Shown here: positions 42,471-51,843 of the stretch, piece after piece | Layout: every line of letters begins with the position of its first letter | Numbering within the stretch: the stretch's first letter is position 1 | The notes under the pieces: model-generated | What the model was told of the DNA's origin: nothing | The model's database searches: none | Seen by the model: only the letters and a program-made list of their open reading frames with translations | Translations under genes and position numbers: made by a program | Source: Zobellia roscoffensis | GTDB taxonomy: Bacteria; Bacteroidota; Bacteroidia; Flavobacteriales; Flavobacteriaceae | Length of the DNA stretch: 64,000 bases | Direction: 5' to 3' | NCBI RefSeq assembly: GCF_015330165.1 | Contig: NZ_JADDXT010000002.1 | Coordinates: 1,672,504-1,736,503 of the forward strand

Positions 42471-42478
42471 CAAATATA
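42471..42478 (-). promoter_or_regulatory. -7 box of the 98-aa exported-protein gene
   Basis: TATATTTG on the minus strand is a full TAnnTTTG match 18 bases before the ATG. A TTG at -33 is not found. Confidence 0.4.
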
Positions 42479-42511
42479 ACACCAACTATTTTATTGATCG
42501 TTAAGGAAATA

Positions 42512-43270
42512 TTAAAAATCTTTCAATGTTTTTATGTCTTCGGATGGAATCCAGCCCGTAGTTCCATCAGAAATACGAATCTTTTTCCAGTCGTTTAACT
42601 CTTCAATTACATTAACTTTAGTGCCTTCATGAAGTGCGAAAGTCTCTAGGCCTCTTTTGTTTGGCTCAGCCTTTACACTAGCTTCTTTAGCAAAAACAAT
42701 AGCCGGTTGATCTGCTTTAAATTTGTTATGCTGAAGAAAAGCAAACACTACGGAGGTTATCATTAGTAAAAGTGAAATTACGCTAAAGATAAAGGCAAGT
42801 CGTTTTCTGGAAGAATAATGAAAGTAATAGAATGCTATATATAGTAGGACAAAAAGCACCATAAAAATAATGGATGCATAGGCCCATTGGTCAAAAGATA
42901 AACTGCCTATTATGTTATTATAGATTTTAGAAAGTCCTGTAACCGGTATTTGGTCAATGGCATCTAGGGTCATATTTTGGGCATAACCTAGATTGTTTTT
43001 AATCTCATTATCATTAGGCTTTAGTAAAAGTGCCTTTTCATAATAGTAAATACTTGGGGCAACTTGGTTAAGCTTGTAGTAAGCATTGCCTAAGTTATAA
43101 TACAGCTCTGCAGAGTGTTTTCCATTGCTCAAAATCTCTAAATAACTGTCTACTGCCTTTTGGTACTCGCCCACATTGTAGGCTTCCGTAGCCTTGTTAA
43201 ACAACGCATTGTTCTGAGCGGAAACCGTAAAGGTTAAAAAGGAAACAAGTATGAGAAGTATATTTTTCAC
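42512..43270 (-). CDS. batE: TPR and SH3 domain protein, BatE-like
   Basis: A 252-residue exported/membrane protein. Signal MKNILLILVSFLTFTVSAQ; two to three TPR motifs (about 25-90, ALFNKATEAYNVGEYQKAVDSYLEIL and AELYYNLGNAYYKLNQVAPSIYYYEKALLLKP); two membrane helices (about 130-175); then a bacterial SH3-like domain (AKEASVKAEPNKRGLETFALHEGTKV, about 190-250). The order TPR-TM-SH3 and the position after BatD agree with BatE in the aerotolerance operon. Start is GTG at 43270. The symbol rests on synteny. Confidence 0.75.
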   Translation of the reverse strand: MKNILLILVSFLTFTVSAQNNALFNKATEAYNVGEYQKAVDSYLEILSNGKHSAELYYNLGNAYYKLNQVAPSIYYYEKALLLKPNDNEIKNNLGYAQNMTLDAIDQIPVTGLSKIYNNIIGSLSFDQWAYASIIFMVLFVLLYIAFYYFHYSSRKRLAFIFSVISLLLMITSVVFAFLQHNKFKADQPAIVFAKEASVKAEPNKRGLETFALHEGTKVNVIEELNDWKKIRISDGTTGWIPSEDIKTLKDF

Positions 43271-43308
43271 TTCGTTATTTTCAAATTGAATAATTTATAA
43301 CTTTTTCA

Positions 43309-45099
43309 TTAAAGCTGTTTGTCTAAATGCGAAATTACCTCGCTTGCTTTATCGTAATCCTGTTGCATCTGCACATCCGAAAAAGGGCTGTAACGCGCCA
43401 TTTCACAGTTTTTGAGTAATGAAATAAACCCTTCTGTGGTAGTACTGTCTACCTGCTTTTCATTCAAAAGAGAGGTTATTTTATCTTTACTGAATTCAGA
43501 TGTTTCAATTTTAAGCTTGGCTTTTAGGTAATTGTGCAATGCCTTTTCTAAAGCAATGTAAAATGCCTCTTTATTACCTAATTCCTTTTTAGCTTTAGAG
43601 AGGTATCTTCTGGCTAGCTTATTTGCTTTTCTAACTTTATTGCCCACTACGTCACTAGCAATTGCCTCACGTTTTTTGCTTAATAAAACGGCTAAGGGAA
43701 TCAATACTAATGGTAGTAATAACCATAGGTAGTACGGTTTAGTTCTAAAGAAATAGTTAGAACCTATAGGTTTTAAATTCGAGTCCAGTTTTAGGAAGTT
43801 AAATTGATTTCCTACTGCTACCGTTTGTTTTGTATTAGAGTTGCCATCAACAGTGTTTCCAATGCTAGAGTTGGTAGGGCCTTCTTTTACGTTGATTAGA
43901 ATTTCGTCCGAAGTAATGGTCTTATACGTTTTTGCATTCGGGTCAAAGTATGTGAACGATATGCCGGGAATTGGGTATTTACCTTTAAACGAAGGTACGA
44001 TTGTGTAACTGTTACTCACCTTACCTTGTGAACCTGATAGGGTGGTACGTACATTCTCATTAAATTCAGGTTCATAAACCTCAAGAGAACCTGGTAAATT
44101 GGGCTCAGGTAGTTGAAAGAGTTTTAAATTTCCTTTACCGCTTACTTCTACCTTTGCCTGTAATGATTCTGAGGCGTTTAAGGCGGTTTTGCTAGTGGTA
44201 ACGGAAAAATCAAAGTTACCAACGGCTCCACTAAAGTTAACGGGCTTTCCTTTTTCCGGTAATGGCTTAACGTTAATAGTGCGTTTTCCGGCGGAAACTG
44301 TTTTGTTTGTTTGTGAATATATACGCCCTCCAAAGAAATCACGCTTGTTAGAAGGTACATCTACAGTAACATCTAGAGAAAGCGGTTCTATTTCTAATTT
44401 TCCGGATTTCTGCGGATAAAGTACTACCCGTTTTAATACTACATAACGATAAGGTTTTCCTTTGTACGTTCCATTTTCTGCAACAGGCCTAGAAACAGGA
44501 ATGTCTTGGCTCCAGAAGTTGTTGTATTTGGGATTGTCCAATGGTTGATAGTTTGAAACACTTATAGACGGACTTACGTATAGTTTATAGACCACACTCA
44601 GCCCTTCGTTTAAGTAGGGGTTTGTCTTAGAAACTTCAGCAACTAGATGTAAGCTTTCGTCTGCTACATCATCTGCCGTCATTTGATCACTGGGCTTGTC
44701 TACAGCAGCAGTTACTTCCACTTTTCTTGCTAAAGACTTATATGTTTTTCCATCAATAACAATAGTAGCTTGCTTAATGGTCATGTTACCTCTAGTAGTG
44801 GGAGCTAAGGTGTAAGAATAGGTTTTGGAATAACTACGAACACCATTGACCCACGAAGAACTAATGGACTGCGATGGTCCCATTAGAACACGAAAGCCTT
44901 CAAAAGCTGGTGGATTAAAGTTATCCCCATCCTTGTTCATCGTAAAATCTACTCGCAACCGCTCATTGATACCCAGTTTGTCCTTGCTGAGTTTCATTTC
45001 AAAGGTAATGCCCGCCTCATCTTGCGCGTTCACAGAAAAAACAAGAAGCAGTATAGGTAATAATGCTAAGAGGGTTTTATGTATAATGGTCTTTACCAA
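43309..45099 (-). CDS. batD: BatD family protein
   Basis: A 596-residue protein with a signal peptide (TLLALLPILLLVFSVNA), three to four Ig-like/beta-sandwich repeats (residues 30-420; LKLSKDKLGINERLRVDFTM..., VSKTNPYLNEGLSVVYKLY...), one membrane helix (about 452-470, PYYLWLLLPLVLIPLAVLL) and a helical cytoplasmic tail, typical for BatD/aerotolerance proteins. The frame begins with TTG at 45099; translation is coupled, because the start overlaps the BatC stop. Start codon uncertain. Confidence 0.85.
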   Translation of the reverse strand: MVKTIIHKTLLALLPILLLVFSVNAQDEAGITFEMKLSKDKLGINERLRVDFTMNKDGDNFNPPAFEGFRVLMGPSQSISSSWVNGVRSYSKTYSYTLAPTTRGNMTIKQATIVIDGKTYKSLARKVEVTAAVDKPSDQMTADDVADESLHLVAEVSKTNPYLNEGLSVVYKLYVSPSISVSNYQPLDNPKYNNFWSQDIPVSRPVAENGTYKGKPYRYVVLKRVVLYPQKSGKLEIEPLSLDVTVDVPSNKRDFFGGRIYSQTNKTVSAGKRTINVKPLPEKGKPVNFSGAVGNFDFSVTTSKTALNASESLQAKVEVSGKGNLKLFQLPEPNLPGSLEVYEPEFNENVRTTLSGSQGKVSNSYTIVPSFKGKYPIPGISFTYFDPNAKTYKTITSDEILINVKEGPTNSSIGNTVDGNSNTKQTVAVGNQFNFLKLDSNLKPIGSNYFFRTKPYYLWLLLPLVLIPLAVLLSKKREAIASDVVGNKVRKANKLARRYLSKAKKELGNKEAFYIALEKALHNYLKAKLKIETSEFSKDKITSLLNEKQVDSTTTEGFISLLKNCEMARYSPFSDVQMQQDYDKASEVISHLDKQL

Positions 45100-45956
45100 T
45101 CTTTCTCGTTTTTAACCTTAACGCCTTTTACTTTTTGGGCGTCTATTTTTTCTTGTACCTTTTTCTCTTCGTTCTGCATGGCTTCAAGAAGATTTTGTAC
45201 CTGTTGTTTACTTAATTGATTGGGACGGGGCTGTTGCTGCTGTTCTTCTGGTTTGTCACCTTCACCTTGGTCAGGTTGTTTTTTCTGCTCCTCCTTTTCA
45301 TCACCTTCACCTTCTTTATTCTCGTCTTTCTGTTCCTCGTTCTTATCGCCTTCGTCTCCCTTGTCTCCTTCGTCCTTCTTATCTTGGTCTTGGTTCTCTT
45401 CTTTATTGTCGCCGTCTTTTTTATCCTCGTTTTCGTCTTTCTGGTCTTCGTTCTTGTCCTGATCGTCTTTGTTGTCTTGGTTTTGGTCGTTCTGCTCTTG
45501 TTCTTTTTCGAGCATCTTTTTGGCCAAAGCTAGATTGTAACGCGTTTCTTCATCTTTAGGGTCATTACGAAGGGCTTCTTTATAAGCTTCAACGGCTTTT
45601 TGATATTCTTTTCTTTTCATGAACACGTTACCCATATTGTGGTACGCACTGTGCTTATCAACTTTATTAGTTGCTAGTTCACCAGCTTGCTTGTAACGCC
45701 CAAAAGCTTCGCTATATGTTTCTTTGTTATAATAGGCATTCGCTAAGTTGTAAGGTGCCGCAGAGTTTTCATCGCTTTTGGCAATTGCCTTTCTGTAATC
45801 TACTTCGGCATCTATAAAATTATCTTCTGAGAGTGCTTTGTTGCCTTCGTAAGTTAGATTTTTAGAAGCGTCAAGTGCTTGTTCTCTTTCTTTTTCCTCT
45901 TCTTGTGCAAAAGAAACGAAACCGATAAAAAACAATATGAAAAAAATATTCCTCAT
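45093..45956 (-). CDS. batC: TPR protein with long acidic low-complexity tail, BatC
   Basis: A 287-residue protein: signal peptide (MRNIFFILFFIGFVSFAQ), three TPR motifs (about 35-140, including AYHNMGNVFMKRKEYQKAVEAYKEALRNDP), then an extraordinary D/E/K/N/Q-rich tract (about 150-247), then a short helical end (QQVQNLLEAMQNEEKKVQEK). I chose ATG 45956 because it overlaps the BatB stop as TAATG; the frame continues 15 codons upstream. Bat TPR proteins are thought to scaffold the Bat complex at the inner membrane. Its stop overlaps the TTG start of BatD. Confidence 0.88.
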   Translation of the reverse strand: MRNIFFILFFIGFVSFAQEEEKEREQALDASKNLTYEGNKALSEDNFIDAEVDYRKAIAKSDENSAAPYNLANAYYNKETYSEAFGRYKQAGELATNKVDKHSAYHNMGNVFMKRKEYQKAVEAYKEALRNDPKDEETRYNLALAKKMLEKEQEQNDQNQDNKDDQDKNEDQKDENEDKKDGDNKEENQDQDKKDEGDKGDEGDKNEEQKDENKEGEGDEKEEQKKQPDQGEGDKPEEQQQQPRPNQLSKQQVQNLLEAMQNEEKKVQEKIDAQKVKGVKVKNEKDW

Positions 45957-47002
45957 TATTCTATTTCTTTTTCGTTGAATAAATTCAGCTTTTTGAGCCA
46001 TTTTGTTCGCTTGTCAAGAACAAAGATATCCAATAGCAAAAATAATAATCCAATACCTAGAAACCATTGAAATTGGTCTTTGAATTCTGCAAATTGTTTC
46101 GCTTCAAACTCTTTCTTGTCCATTTGAAGCAGTTTCTCTTTTATGAGTTCTACGGCAGCTTCTGTGTTAGAACCATCAATGTACTCTCCATTACCATCAT
46201 CTGCAATGTCTATAAGTACATCTTCGTTCAATTTAGTAATGACCACTTCGCCTTGAGAATCTTTCTTAAGGCTTTCTACAACCCCATTTCTCTTAATTGG
46301 AATAGGAGCGCCCTTGGTTTTTCCAACCCCAATGGTGAAAATCTGAATGCCTTCTTCTATGGCTTTCTCTACAGCATCATTTGTATTGCCTTCTGAGTGG
46401 TCTTCCCCATCTGAAATGATAAAAAGCACACGATTGGTCTGTTCTTCATCATTGTAATACGTGGTAGCCAGATTAATTGCTTCGTTTATGGCGGTACCTT
46501 GCGAGGTAAGCATATCTGTATTCATGCTTTGCAAGAACATTTTTGCAGCGCCATAATCTGTTGTAATGGGCAGTTGCGGAAAGGCTTGTCCTGCATAGGC
46601 AATAATACCGATACGGTCACTTGCCAATTGGTTGATAATCTCGGAAACGAGGCGTTTGGCCTTCTCCAAACGGTTAGGGGCAATGTCTTCCGCCAACATA
46701 CTTTTAGAGACATCTACGGCAAAAACCACGTCAACACCTTCGCGTTTTACGGTTTCCAATTTCGTGCCAATTTTAGGGTTCACCAGCCCCAATGTCAGAA
46801 AGGTGATGCCCAACAAAAAGAACAAAAGTTTTAAGCCCGATTTAAAATTGGACTTGTCCGGAGATAGTCGTTTTAAAAGAGGAGTTTCGGCAAATTTCTT
46901 CTGTGTTCGCTTTTTCCATAGTTGCAAAAGTGCGAACAAGACGATGATGACCGGTATTATGGCCAGTAAATAGAAATATATTTTTTCGTCTAATTGAATC
47001 AT
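45956..47002 (-). CDS. batB: VWA domain protein BatB
   Basis: A 348-residue protein with an N-terminal membrane helix pair (residues 10-30 and 57-75), a von Willebrand A domain with its MIDAS site in FAVDVSKSMLAEDIAPNRLEKAK (D-x-S-x-S; about 94-100), ATSQGTA (Thr) and ISDGEDHSEG (Asp), and a C-terminal membrane helix (FQWFLGIGLLFLLLDIFV) with a charged tail. Bat proteins are implicated in stress tolerance; VWA domains bind partner proteins with a metal. It follows BatA by 60 bases and overlaps BatC by one base. Confidence 0.92.
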   Translation of the reverse strand: MIQLDEKIYFYLLAIIPVIIVLFALLQLWKKRTQKKFAETPLLKRLSPDKSNFKSGLKLLFFLLGITFLTLGLVNPKIGTKLETVKREGVDVVFAVDVSKSMLAEDIAPNRLEKAKRLVSEIINQLASDRIGIIAYAGQAFPQLPITTDYGAAKMFLQSMNTDMLTSQGTAINEAINLATTYYNDEEQTNRVLFIISDGEDHSEGNTNDAVEKAIEEGIQIFTIGVGKTKGAPIPIKRNGVVESLKKDSQGEVVITKLNEDVLIDIADDGNGEYIDGSNTEAAVELIKEKLLQMDKKEFEAKQFAEFKDQFQWFLGIGLLFLLLDIFVLDKRTKWLKKLNLFNEKEIE

Positions 47003-47062
47003 TCTGCTTTGTTCGTAGTTTGAATCTAATACAAGTTTGTCAAATACTGCGCTAAAAAAATC

Positions 47063-48061
47063 TTAAATAAAACTTCTGAAAAGGGTATTTCTCAAAAGCC
47101 ATTCCAATAAAAGCAAGGCACCTGCCAAAAGAACCCAAGGCCTAAACTTCTCTTCGTACTTGTAGTATTTAAACTCTTCTATCTCTGTTTTTTCTAGTTT
47201 GTTTATTTCGTCGTAAATAGCCTCTAACTTTTCATTATCAGTGGCCCTAAAATACTTCCCTCCTGTAACTTTTGCAATATCTTTTAGAAGGTCCTCGTCA
47301 ATTTCAACCTGGCGCATGCCATATCTAAAAGAACCATCACTGTTATAAGCTACCGGAGAAAGTGCATTGCCATTAGTTCCCAAACCAATGGTATAGGTCT
47401 TAATACCAAATTCTATGGCCAAATCTGCAGCGGTCTGCGGTTCTATAAAACCGGAGTTGTTTACCCCATCTGTTAATAGAATAATAATCTTACTAGACGC
47501 TTTACTTTCTTTTAGACGATTTACCGAAGTGGCCAAGCCCATACCTATTGCCGTACCGTCATTTAGCTGCCCATAAGTAATTTCCCGTAGCGCTCGTAAA
47601 ACTATCTCCTTATCACTTGTTATGGGTGTTTTGGTGTAGCCTTCGCCTGCATAAGCAACCAAGCCAATACGATCATTAGGGCGTTCCTTAATGAATTCCG
47701 AAGCAACGTCTTTTAAAGCGGCCAGACGATTAGGTTTAAGATCTCTTGCCAACATACTGGAAGAAACATCTATAGCCATAACAATGTCTATACCCTTGGT
47801 GGTTTTGGTTCTAGTAGAGATATCCTCTGTCTGTGGTCTTGCCATAGCCACAATAATTGCGGTAAGGGCGGATAGACGGAGCAAAAACAATAAAGGCTTT
47901 AATTTTGGAAGGAAGCCTGTGTTTTCAAAACCTTTTATAGTAGGTATTTTTAAAGAGGCAACCTGTTCCTTACGTTTGTAGAAATACCAAAGCACGGCCA
48001 GAGGAAGCAATAATAGCAACCAAAAAAATTCCGGGTTTGCAAATGATATATTATCCAACAT
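47063..48061 (-). CDS. batA: VWA domain protein BatA
   Basis: A 332-residue inner-membrane protein of the same architecture as BatB: two N-terminal membrane helices (about 8-25 and 55-75), VWA with MIDAS in MAIDVSSSMLARDLKPNRLAALK (about 94-100) plus LLTDGVNNSG, and a C-terminal membrane helix (PWVLLAGALLLLEWLLR). It starts directly after the stop codon of the preceding gene (TAG ATG). BatA and BatB are diverged paralogues. Confidence 0.92.
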   Translation of the reverse strand: MLDNISFANPEFFWLLLLLPLAVLWYFYKRKEQVASLKIPTIKGFENTGFLPKLKPLLFLLRLSALTAIIVAMARPQTEDISTRTKTTKGIDIVMAIDVSSSMLARDLKPNRLAALKDVASEFIKERPNDRIGLVAYAGEGYTKTPITSDKEIVLRALREITYGQLNDGTAIGMGLATSVNRLKESKASSKIIILLTDGVNNSGFIEPQTAADLAIEFGIKTYTIGLGTNGNALSPVAYNSDGSFRYGMRQVEIDEDLLKDIAKVTGGKYFRATDNEKLEAIYDEINKLEKTEIEEFKYYKYEEKFRPWVLLAGALLLLEWLLRNTLFRSFI

Positions 48062-49729
48062 CTATAATTCTGTTTTTACTTCTACTGAGCCTAAAATCCG
48101 ATCTACTATTTCTTGGGCGTACTCATCTTCTTCTAGCCAATTTATAATAATCTGCTGTTGAAATCCTTTTCCGCCAAAAAGCAGTATGCTGTATTCGCCA
48201 TCTATCAATTCATCTGATCCGGGTACTGGGAATTTACCACTACCAAAGACCTTAATTCCTTTTACGCCGGTAACCGTAACAAACTCTTCTTGTTTGGTGA
48301 TGATATTTTTTGCCCCTCCTTTTTCTAAATTCTTAATAAATGCTTCTATAGATTTATTAAATTCGGGTTCTACTTCCTGTGCCAAGGTGGTTGATGTGGT
48401 ACCTACCATAAAGAAGCCTTGGTTGCTATTGTAACTGAACATTTGCAACTCTTTTATGGAGCCCTTCATTTCTGGCGTAAGTTTGGTCTCCTGTCTAGTG
48501 AGCACTTGCGGAGTCTCAAGACTTATAGGCGGGTAACCGTAAGAACTGGACACCCATTCGCCCTCCAAAAGTTCTTTTGTAGGGTGGCCAAGAATAGTAT
48601 CCTTTACATATGTGAAACCGTAATAGGCGGAAGCAGCTGCAAATGAAATCACCAAAACACCAATAACGGCTACACTGGCGTATATAATCTTTTTCTTTTG
48701 TTTCTTTTTCTCGAGCTCCTCTTTGTATTCTTCTTGCTCCATCAATTCCTCCACTGTAGGCTCAGGGAGGGCATCATGGGTTTTGTGAACGATTTGCTCA
48801 ATAGATTGGCGGTCTTGCTCGGCAACTGAAGTGTCCGGTTTGGATTTTGCGAACTTAACTAAATCTGCAGTCTGTAGAATACGTTTGAACTGTTGTAGCG
48901 TGTCATCATCTATTTTTAGTTCTCCCGCATCTTTTAGCAATTCAAGCTTGCCAATGAGTTCATCGGTTGTACTTTCCAAAGCGGAAACATTAGCATCTTC
49001 TTCCAGGTAAGAACGAACAATGCCAGTCAGTTCTGAATAGTACTCTTTATACTCGTCTTGAATAAGGTATTTTGATTTTTCAAGATTTTTAAGTTCTAGC
49101 AAAGCGCGATCATATGGAGGTAAAAGTGCTACTTTTTCCTCTTCCGTTAGCGGTTTCTTTCTAAAAACAAACCAATACAATAGGCCACCAATAATGAGAA
49201 GCCCAAGAATTACCAATAAAAGAATTTTCCAAATGGCAGAGTAGCTCTTATCTACTTCCATTAGGGGTTTAATGTCGTACATTTTCTGCGCCAAGGTGTC
49301 TACGGCAACATTGGCAACGTTAATTATGCGTGTGGAGTCTGTTAAAAATCCTTCCCCATTAATTTCTATCCGCTGTGCGGGTATTTTATATGAACCGGAA
49401 TCAAATTGAGTAAGGGCATAGATTTTCTGCAGGGTCATTCGGTCGTTTTGACGTGTGGTGTCCGTAGCAAATGCTTCTACCGTTTCTAAGGGCGAGAATG
49501 TTTGCCCCTCTGGGAAAATAACCTGTGCTGTTGTATCCGTTTCTACCGTAACGGTAAATGTTATTTGGTCTCCAATTTTTATGGAGGTAGTGTCGATCTT
49601 GGTACTTACTTTGGGAGCGGTTTGTGAAAAAGTGGAAAACCCTACAAACAAAACGCAAAGTAAAACACATCGCTTTAAAAGCAATGTATAGTTGTTGTTA
49701 GAATAGTTTATAAAGTATTTGTTTAGCAT
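48062..49729 (-). CDS. Two-membrane-helix BatD-like protein of the Bat operon
   Basis: A 555-residue protein. Signal peptide near residues 18-36, a beta-rich periplasmic domain (37-165, KIDTTSIKIGDQITFTVTVET, BatD-like), one membrane helix (about 165-190), a cytoplasmic helical region (about 200-340), a second membrane helix (about 345-372) and a C-terminal alpha/beta domain of about 170 residues (GEWVSSSYGYPPISLETPQVL...) that I do not recognise. Its start overlaps the DUF58 stop as TAATG, so it is an integral member of the operon between DUF58 and BatA. The second membrane helix and C-terminal domain are more than the usual DUF4381-like protein at this place. Confidence 0.75.
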   Translation of the reverse strand: MLNKYFINYSNNNYTLLLKRCVLLCVLFVGFSTFSQTAPKVSTKIDTTSIKIGDQITFTVTVETDTTAQVIFPEGQTFSPLETVEAFATDTTRQNDRMTLQKIYALTQFDSGSYKIPAQRIEINGEGFLTDSTRIINVANVAVDTLAQKMYDIKPLMEVDKSYSAIWKILLLVILGLLIIGGLLYWFVFRKKPLTEEEKVALLPPYDRALLELKNLEKSKYLIQDEYKEYYSELTGIVRSYLEEDANVSALESTTDELIGKLELLKDAGELKIDDDTLQQFKRILQTADLVKFAKSKPDTSVAEQDRQSIEQIVHKTHDALPEPTVEELMEQEEYKEELEKKKQKKKIIYASVAVIGVLVISFAAASAYYGFTYVKDTILGHPTKELLEGEWVSSSYGYPPISLETPQVLTRQETKLTPEMKGSIKELQMFSYNSNQGFFMVGTTSTTLAQEVEPEFNKSIEAFIKNLEKGGAKNIITKQEEFVTVTGVKGIKVFGSGKFPVPGSDELIDGEYSILLFGGKGFQQQIIINWLEEDEYAQEIVDRILGSVEVKTEL

Positions 49730-50595
49730 TAACCTCTGCGCTTAAAATAGCCTAATAATTTTTTTACGTAACTCTCGTCTACCCTACAATCTATTACTCC
49801 ACAACCAGATTTTGAAAACGTGTTCTTATAATAATCTACACGTTGTCTATAATATGCCTCGTATGACCTGCGCACACTTTTTGATTGTGTGTTTACTAAG
49901 CTTATTTTTCCGGTTTCTGCATCTTGCATTTGGACCATACCTAGGTTAGGTATACTCTCTTCATGCTGATCATATACCCGTATACCCGTAAGATCGTGTT
50001 TGTTGCCAGAAATTTTTAAAGTCTTTTCGTAGTCCTCCGCAATAAAATCCGACAGTACAAAAACTATTGCCTTTTTCTTCATTACGCTACTCAAGAACTT
50101 AAGGGCGGCAGCAACATCCGTTTTGTTACTTTTTGGTTTGAATTCTAGCAATTCCCTAATGATGCGAAGCACGTGACTTTTTCCTTTTTTAGGAGGAATA
50201 AAAAGCTCTATCTCATCAGAAAAAAGAATTAGGCCCGCTTTATCATTGTTCTGTAAAGCAGAAAAGGCCAATGTGGCCGATATCTCTGTAATTACATCCT
50301 TTTTAAACTGATTTGTAGTACCAAAAAGTTCAGAGCCGCTTACATCTACCATAAGCATCATGGTGAGCTCGCGTTCTTCTTCAAAAACTTTAATGTAGGG
50401 TTCGTTGTACCGAGCGGTAACGTTCCAGTCAATCGTACGGACATCATCACCAAATTGGTACTGGCGGACTTCACTAAAGGTCATACCTCGCCCCTTAAAC
50501 GTAGAGTGGTATTCCCCGCCAAAAATATGATCGGACAGACGGCGTGTCTTTATCTCGATCTTTCGAACTTTTTTTAGTAACTCTTTAGTATCCAT
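49729..50595 (-). CDS. DUF58 domain-containing protein
   Basis: A 288-residue soluble protein. FSEVRQYQFGDDVRTIDWNVTARYNEPYIKVFEEERELT (about 40-78) is the DUF58 signature, followed by a VWA-like domain with MMLMVDVSGSELF (MIDAS D-x-S-G-S, about 80-90) and FVLSDFIAEDYE. DUF58 proteins are cytoplasmic partners of MoxR ATPases. It lies 89 bases downstream of moxR and overlaps the next gene by one base. Confidence 0.92.
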   Translation of the reverse strand: MDTKELLKKVRKIEIKTRRLSDHIFGGEYHSTFKGRGMTFSEVRQYQFGDDVRTIDWNVTARYNEPYIKVFEEERELTMMLMVDVSGSELFGTTNQFKKDVITEISATLAFSALQNNDKAGLILFSDEIELFIPPKKGKSHVLRIIRELLEFKPKSNKTDVAAALKFLSSVMKKKAIVFVLSDFIAEDYEKTLKISGNKHDLTGIRVYDQHEESIPNLGMVQMQDAETGKISLVNTQSKSVRRSYEAYYRQRVDYYKNTFSKSGCGVIDCRVDESYVKKLLGYFKRRG

Positions 50596-50684
50596 TTCTC
50601 AGCAAACAGTTTTCAACAAGCAGTTTTTAATGGTAGTGGACAAAACGTCTATTACTACCGGCAACATCTGCAAACGTCTACCTT

Positions 50685-51686
50685 TTAAGGTACTTCAATC
50701 TCGTTAACAATTTTATTGATAATTTCTTCGGAAGTAATATTCTCGGCCTCCGCTTCATAGGTAATTCCTATTCTGTGGCGTAAAACGTCATGAACTATGG
50801 CTCTAACATCTTCAGGAACAACGTAACCTCTCCTTTTAATGAAAGCATAACATTTTGCTGCAGTGCCCAAGTTAATACTACCCCTTGGCGAAGCGCCAAA
50901 ACTAATAAGAGGTTTTAAATCTTCGAGGTTGTATTTCTCTGGGTATCTAGTGGCAAAAACAATATCTAGAATGTATTTTTCTATTTTTTCGTCCATGTAA
51001 ACTTCACGAACAGCTTTTTGCGCACTAAGAATTTGGTCTATACTAACCACTGGGTTTACCGTTTCGTAAGACCCTAATAGATTTTGGCGCATAATCATTT
51101 GCTCCTCGTTCAATTTAGGATAGTCAATAACAGTTTTTAGCATAAAACGGTCAACCTGAGCTTCTGGTAGCGGATATGTTCCTTCTTGTTCAACCGGGTT
51201 TTGTGTTGCCATAACCAAAAATGGCTTGTCTAGCGTAAAAGTTTCATCACCAATGGTAACTTGCTTTTCCTGCATCGCCTCCAAAAGTGCCGATTGCACT
51301 TTGGCCGGAGCACGGTTAATCTCATCCGCAAGCACAAAATTTGCGAAAATTGGACCTTTCTTTATGGAAAAGTCGTTCTCTTTCATATTGTAAATCAATG
51401 TACCCGTAACATCTGCAGGTAAAAGGTCTGGCGTAAACTGAATTCTGCTAAAACTACCTTTCACTGCTTTGGACAAAGTATTGATAGCCAATGTTTTTGC
51501 TAGACCAGGAACACCTTCTAATAAGATGTGGCCTTGGCCAAGTAAACCAATAAGTAATCTTTCGACCATGTGTTTTTGGCCAACGATTACTTTGTTCATT
51601 TCTAATATCAATAAGTCGATAAATGCACTTTCTTGTGCAATTTTCTCGTTTACCGCATTAATATCTACCGTAGTATTTTCTTCCAT
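50685..51686 (-). CDS. MoxR family AAA+ ATPase
   Basis: A 333-residue MoxR ATPase: Walker A GVPGLAKTL (about 57-65), Walker B FVLADEINRAPAKVQSALLEAMQEKQVTIG (about 110-140), sensor 1 FLVMATQNPVEQEGTYPLPEAQVDRFML and the C-terminal lid with GASPRGSINL. It acts as a chaperone-like remodeller for the VWA proteins of the same operon. First gene of an eight-gene minus-strand operon: moxR, DUF58, BatD-like, batA, batB, batC, batD, batE. Confidence 0.95.
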   Translation of the reverse strand: MEENTTVDINAVNEKIAQESAFIDLLILEMNKVIVGQKHMVERLLIGLLGQGHILLEGVPGLAKTLAINTLSKAVKGSFSRIQFTPDLLPADVTGTLIYNMKENDFSIKKGPIFANFVLADEINRAPAKVQSALLEAMQEKQVTIGDETFTLDKPFLVMATQNPVEQEGTYPLPEAQVDRFMLKTVIDYPKLNEEQMIMRQNLLGSYETVNPVVSIDQILSAQKAVREVYMDEKIEKYILDIVFATRYPEKYNLEDLKPLISFGASPRGSINLGTAAKCYAFIKRRGYVVPEDVRAIVHDVLRHRIGITYEAEAENITSEEIINKIVNEIEVP

Positions 51687-51843
51687 ATAACGTTACAAAT
51701 TTTGGTCCGGGCCGGTTGTTATTAAACAGGCATGCAAATTGAAAATTTATTAGCTGCTTCGCTGTTAATGATTGGTTAAAAAAAAAGTTGAAATCCTCTT
51801 TTTATGAAGTTTTTAAGGGATTTCTTTTTAATTTAACCGCTCT

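Noticed and set aside
45216..45533. Long plus-strand open frames opposite BatC rich in Phe/Leu/Ser
   Set aside because: They arise from the triplet-repeat D/E/K codons of the BatC low-complexity tract read on the other strand, and have no start context or homologous feel.
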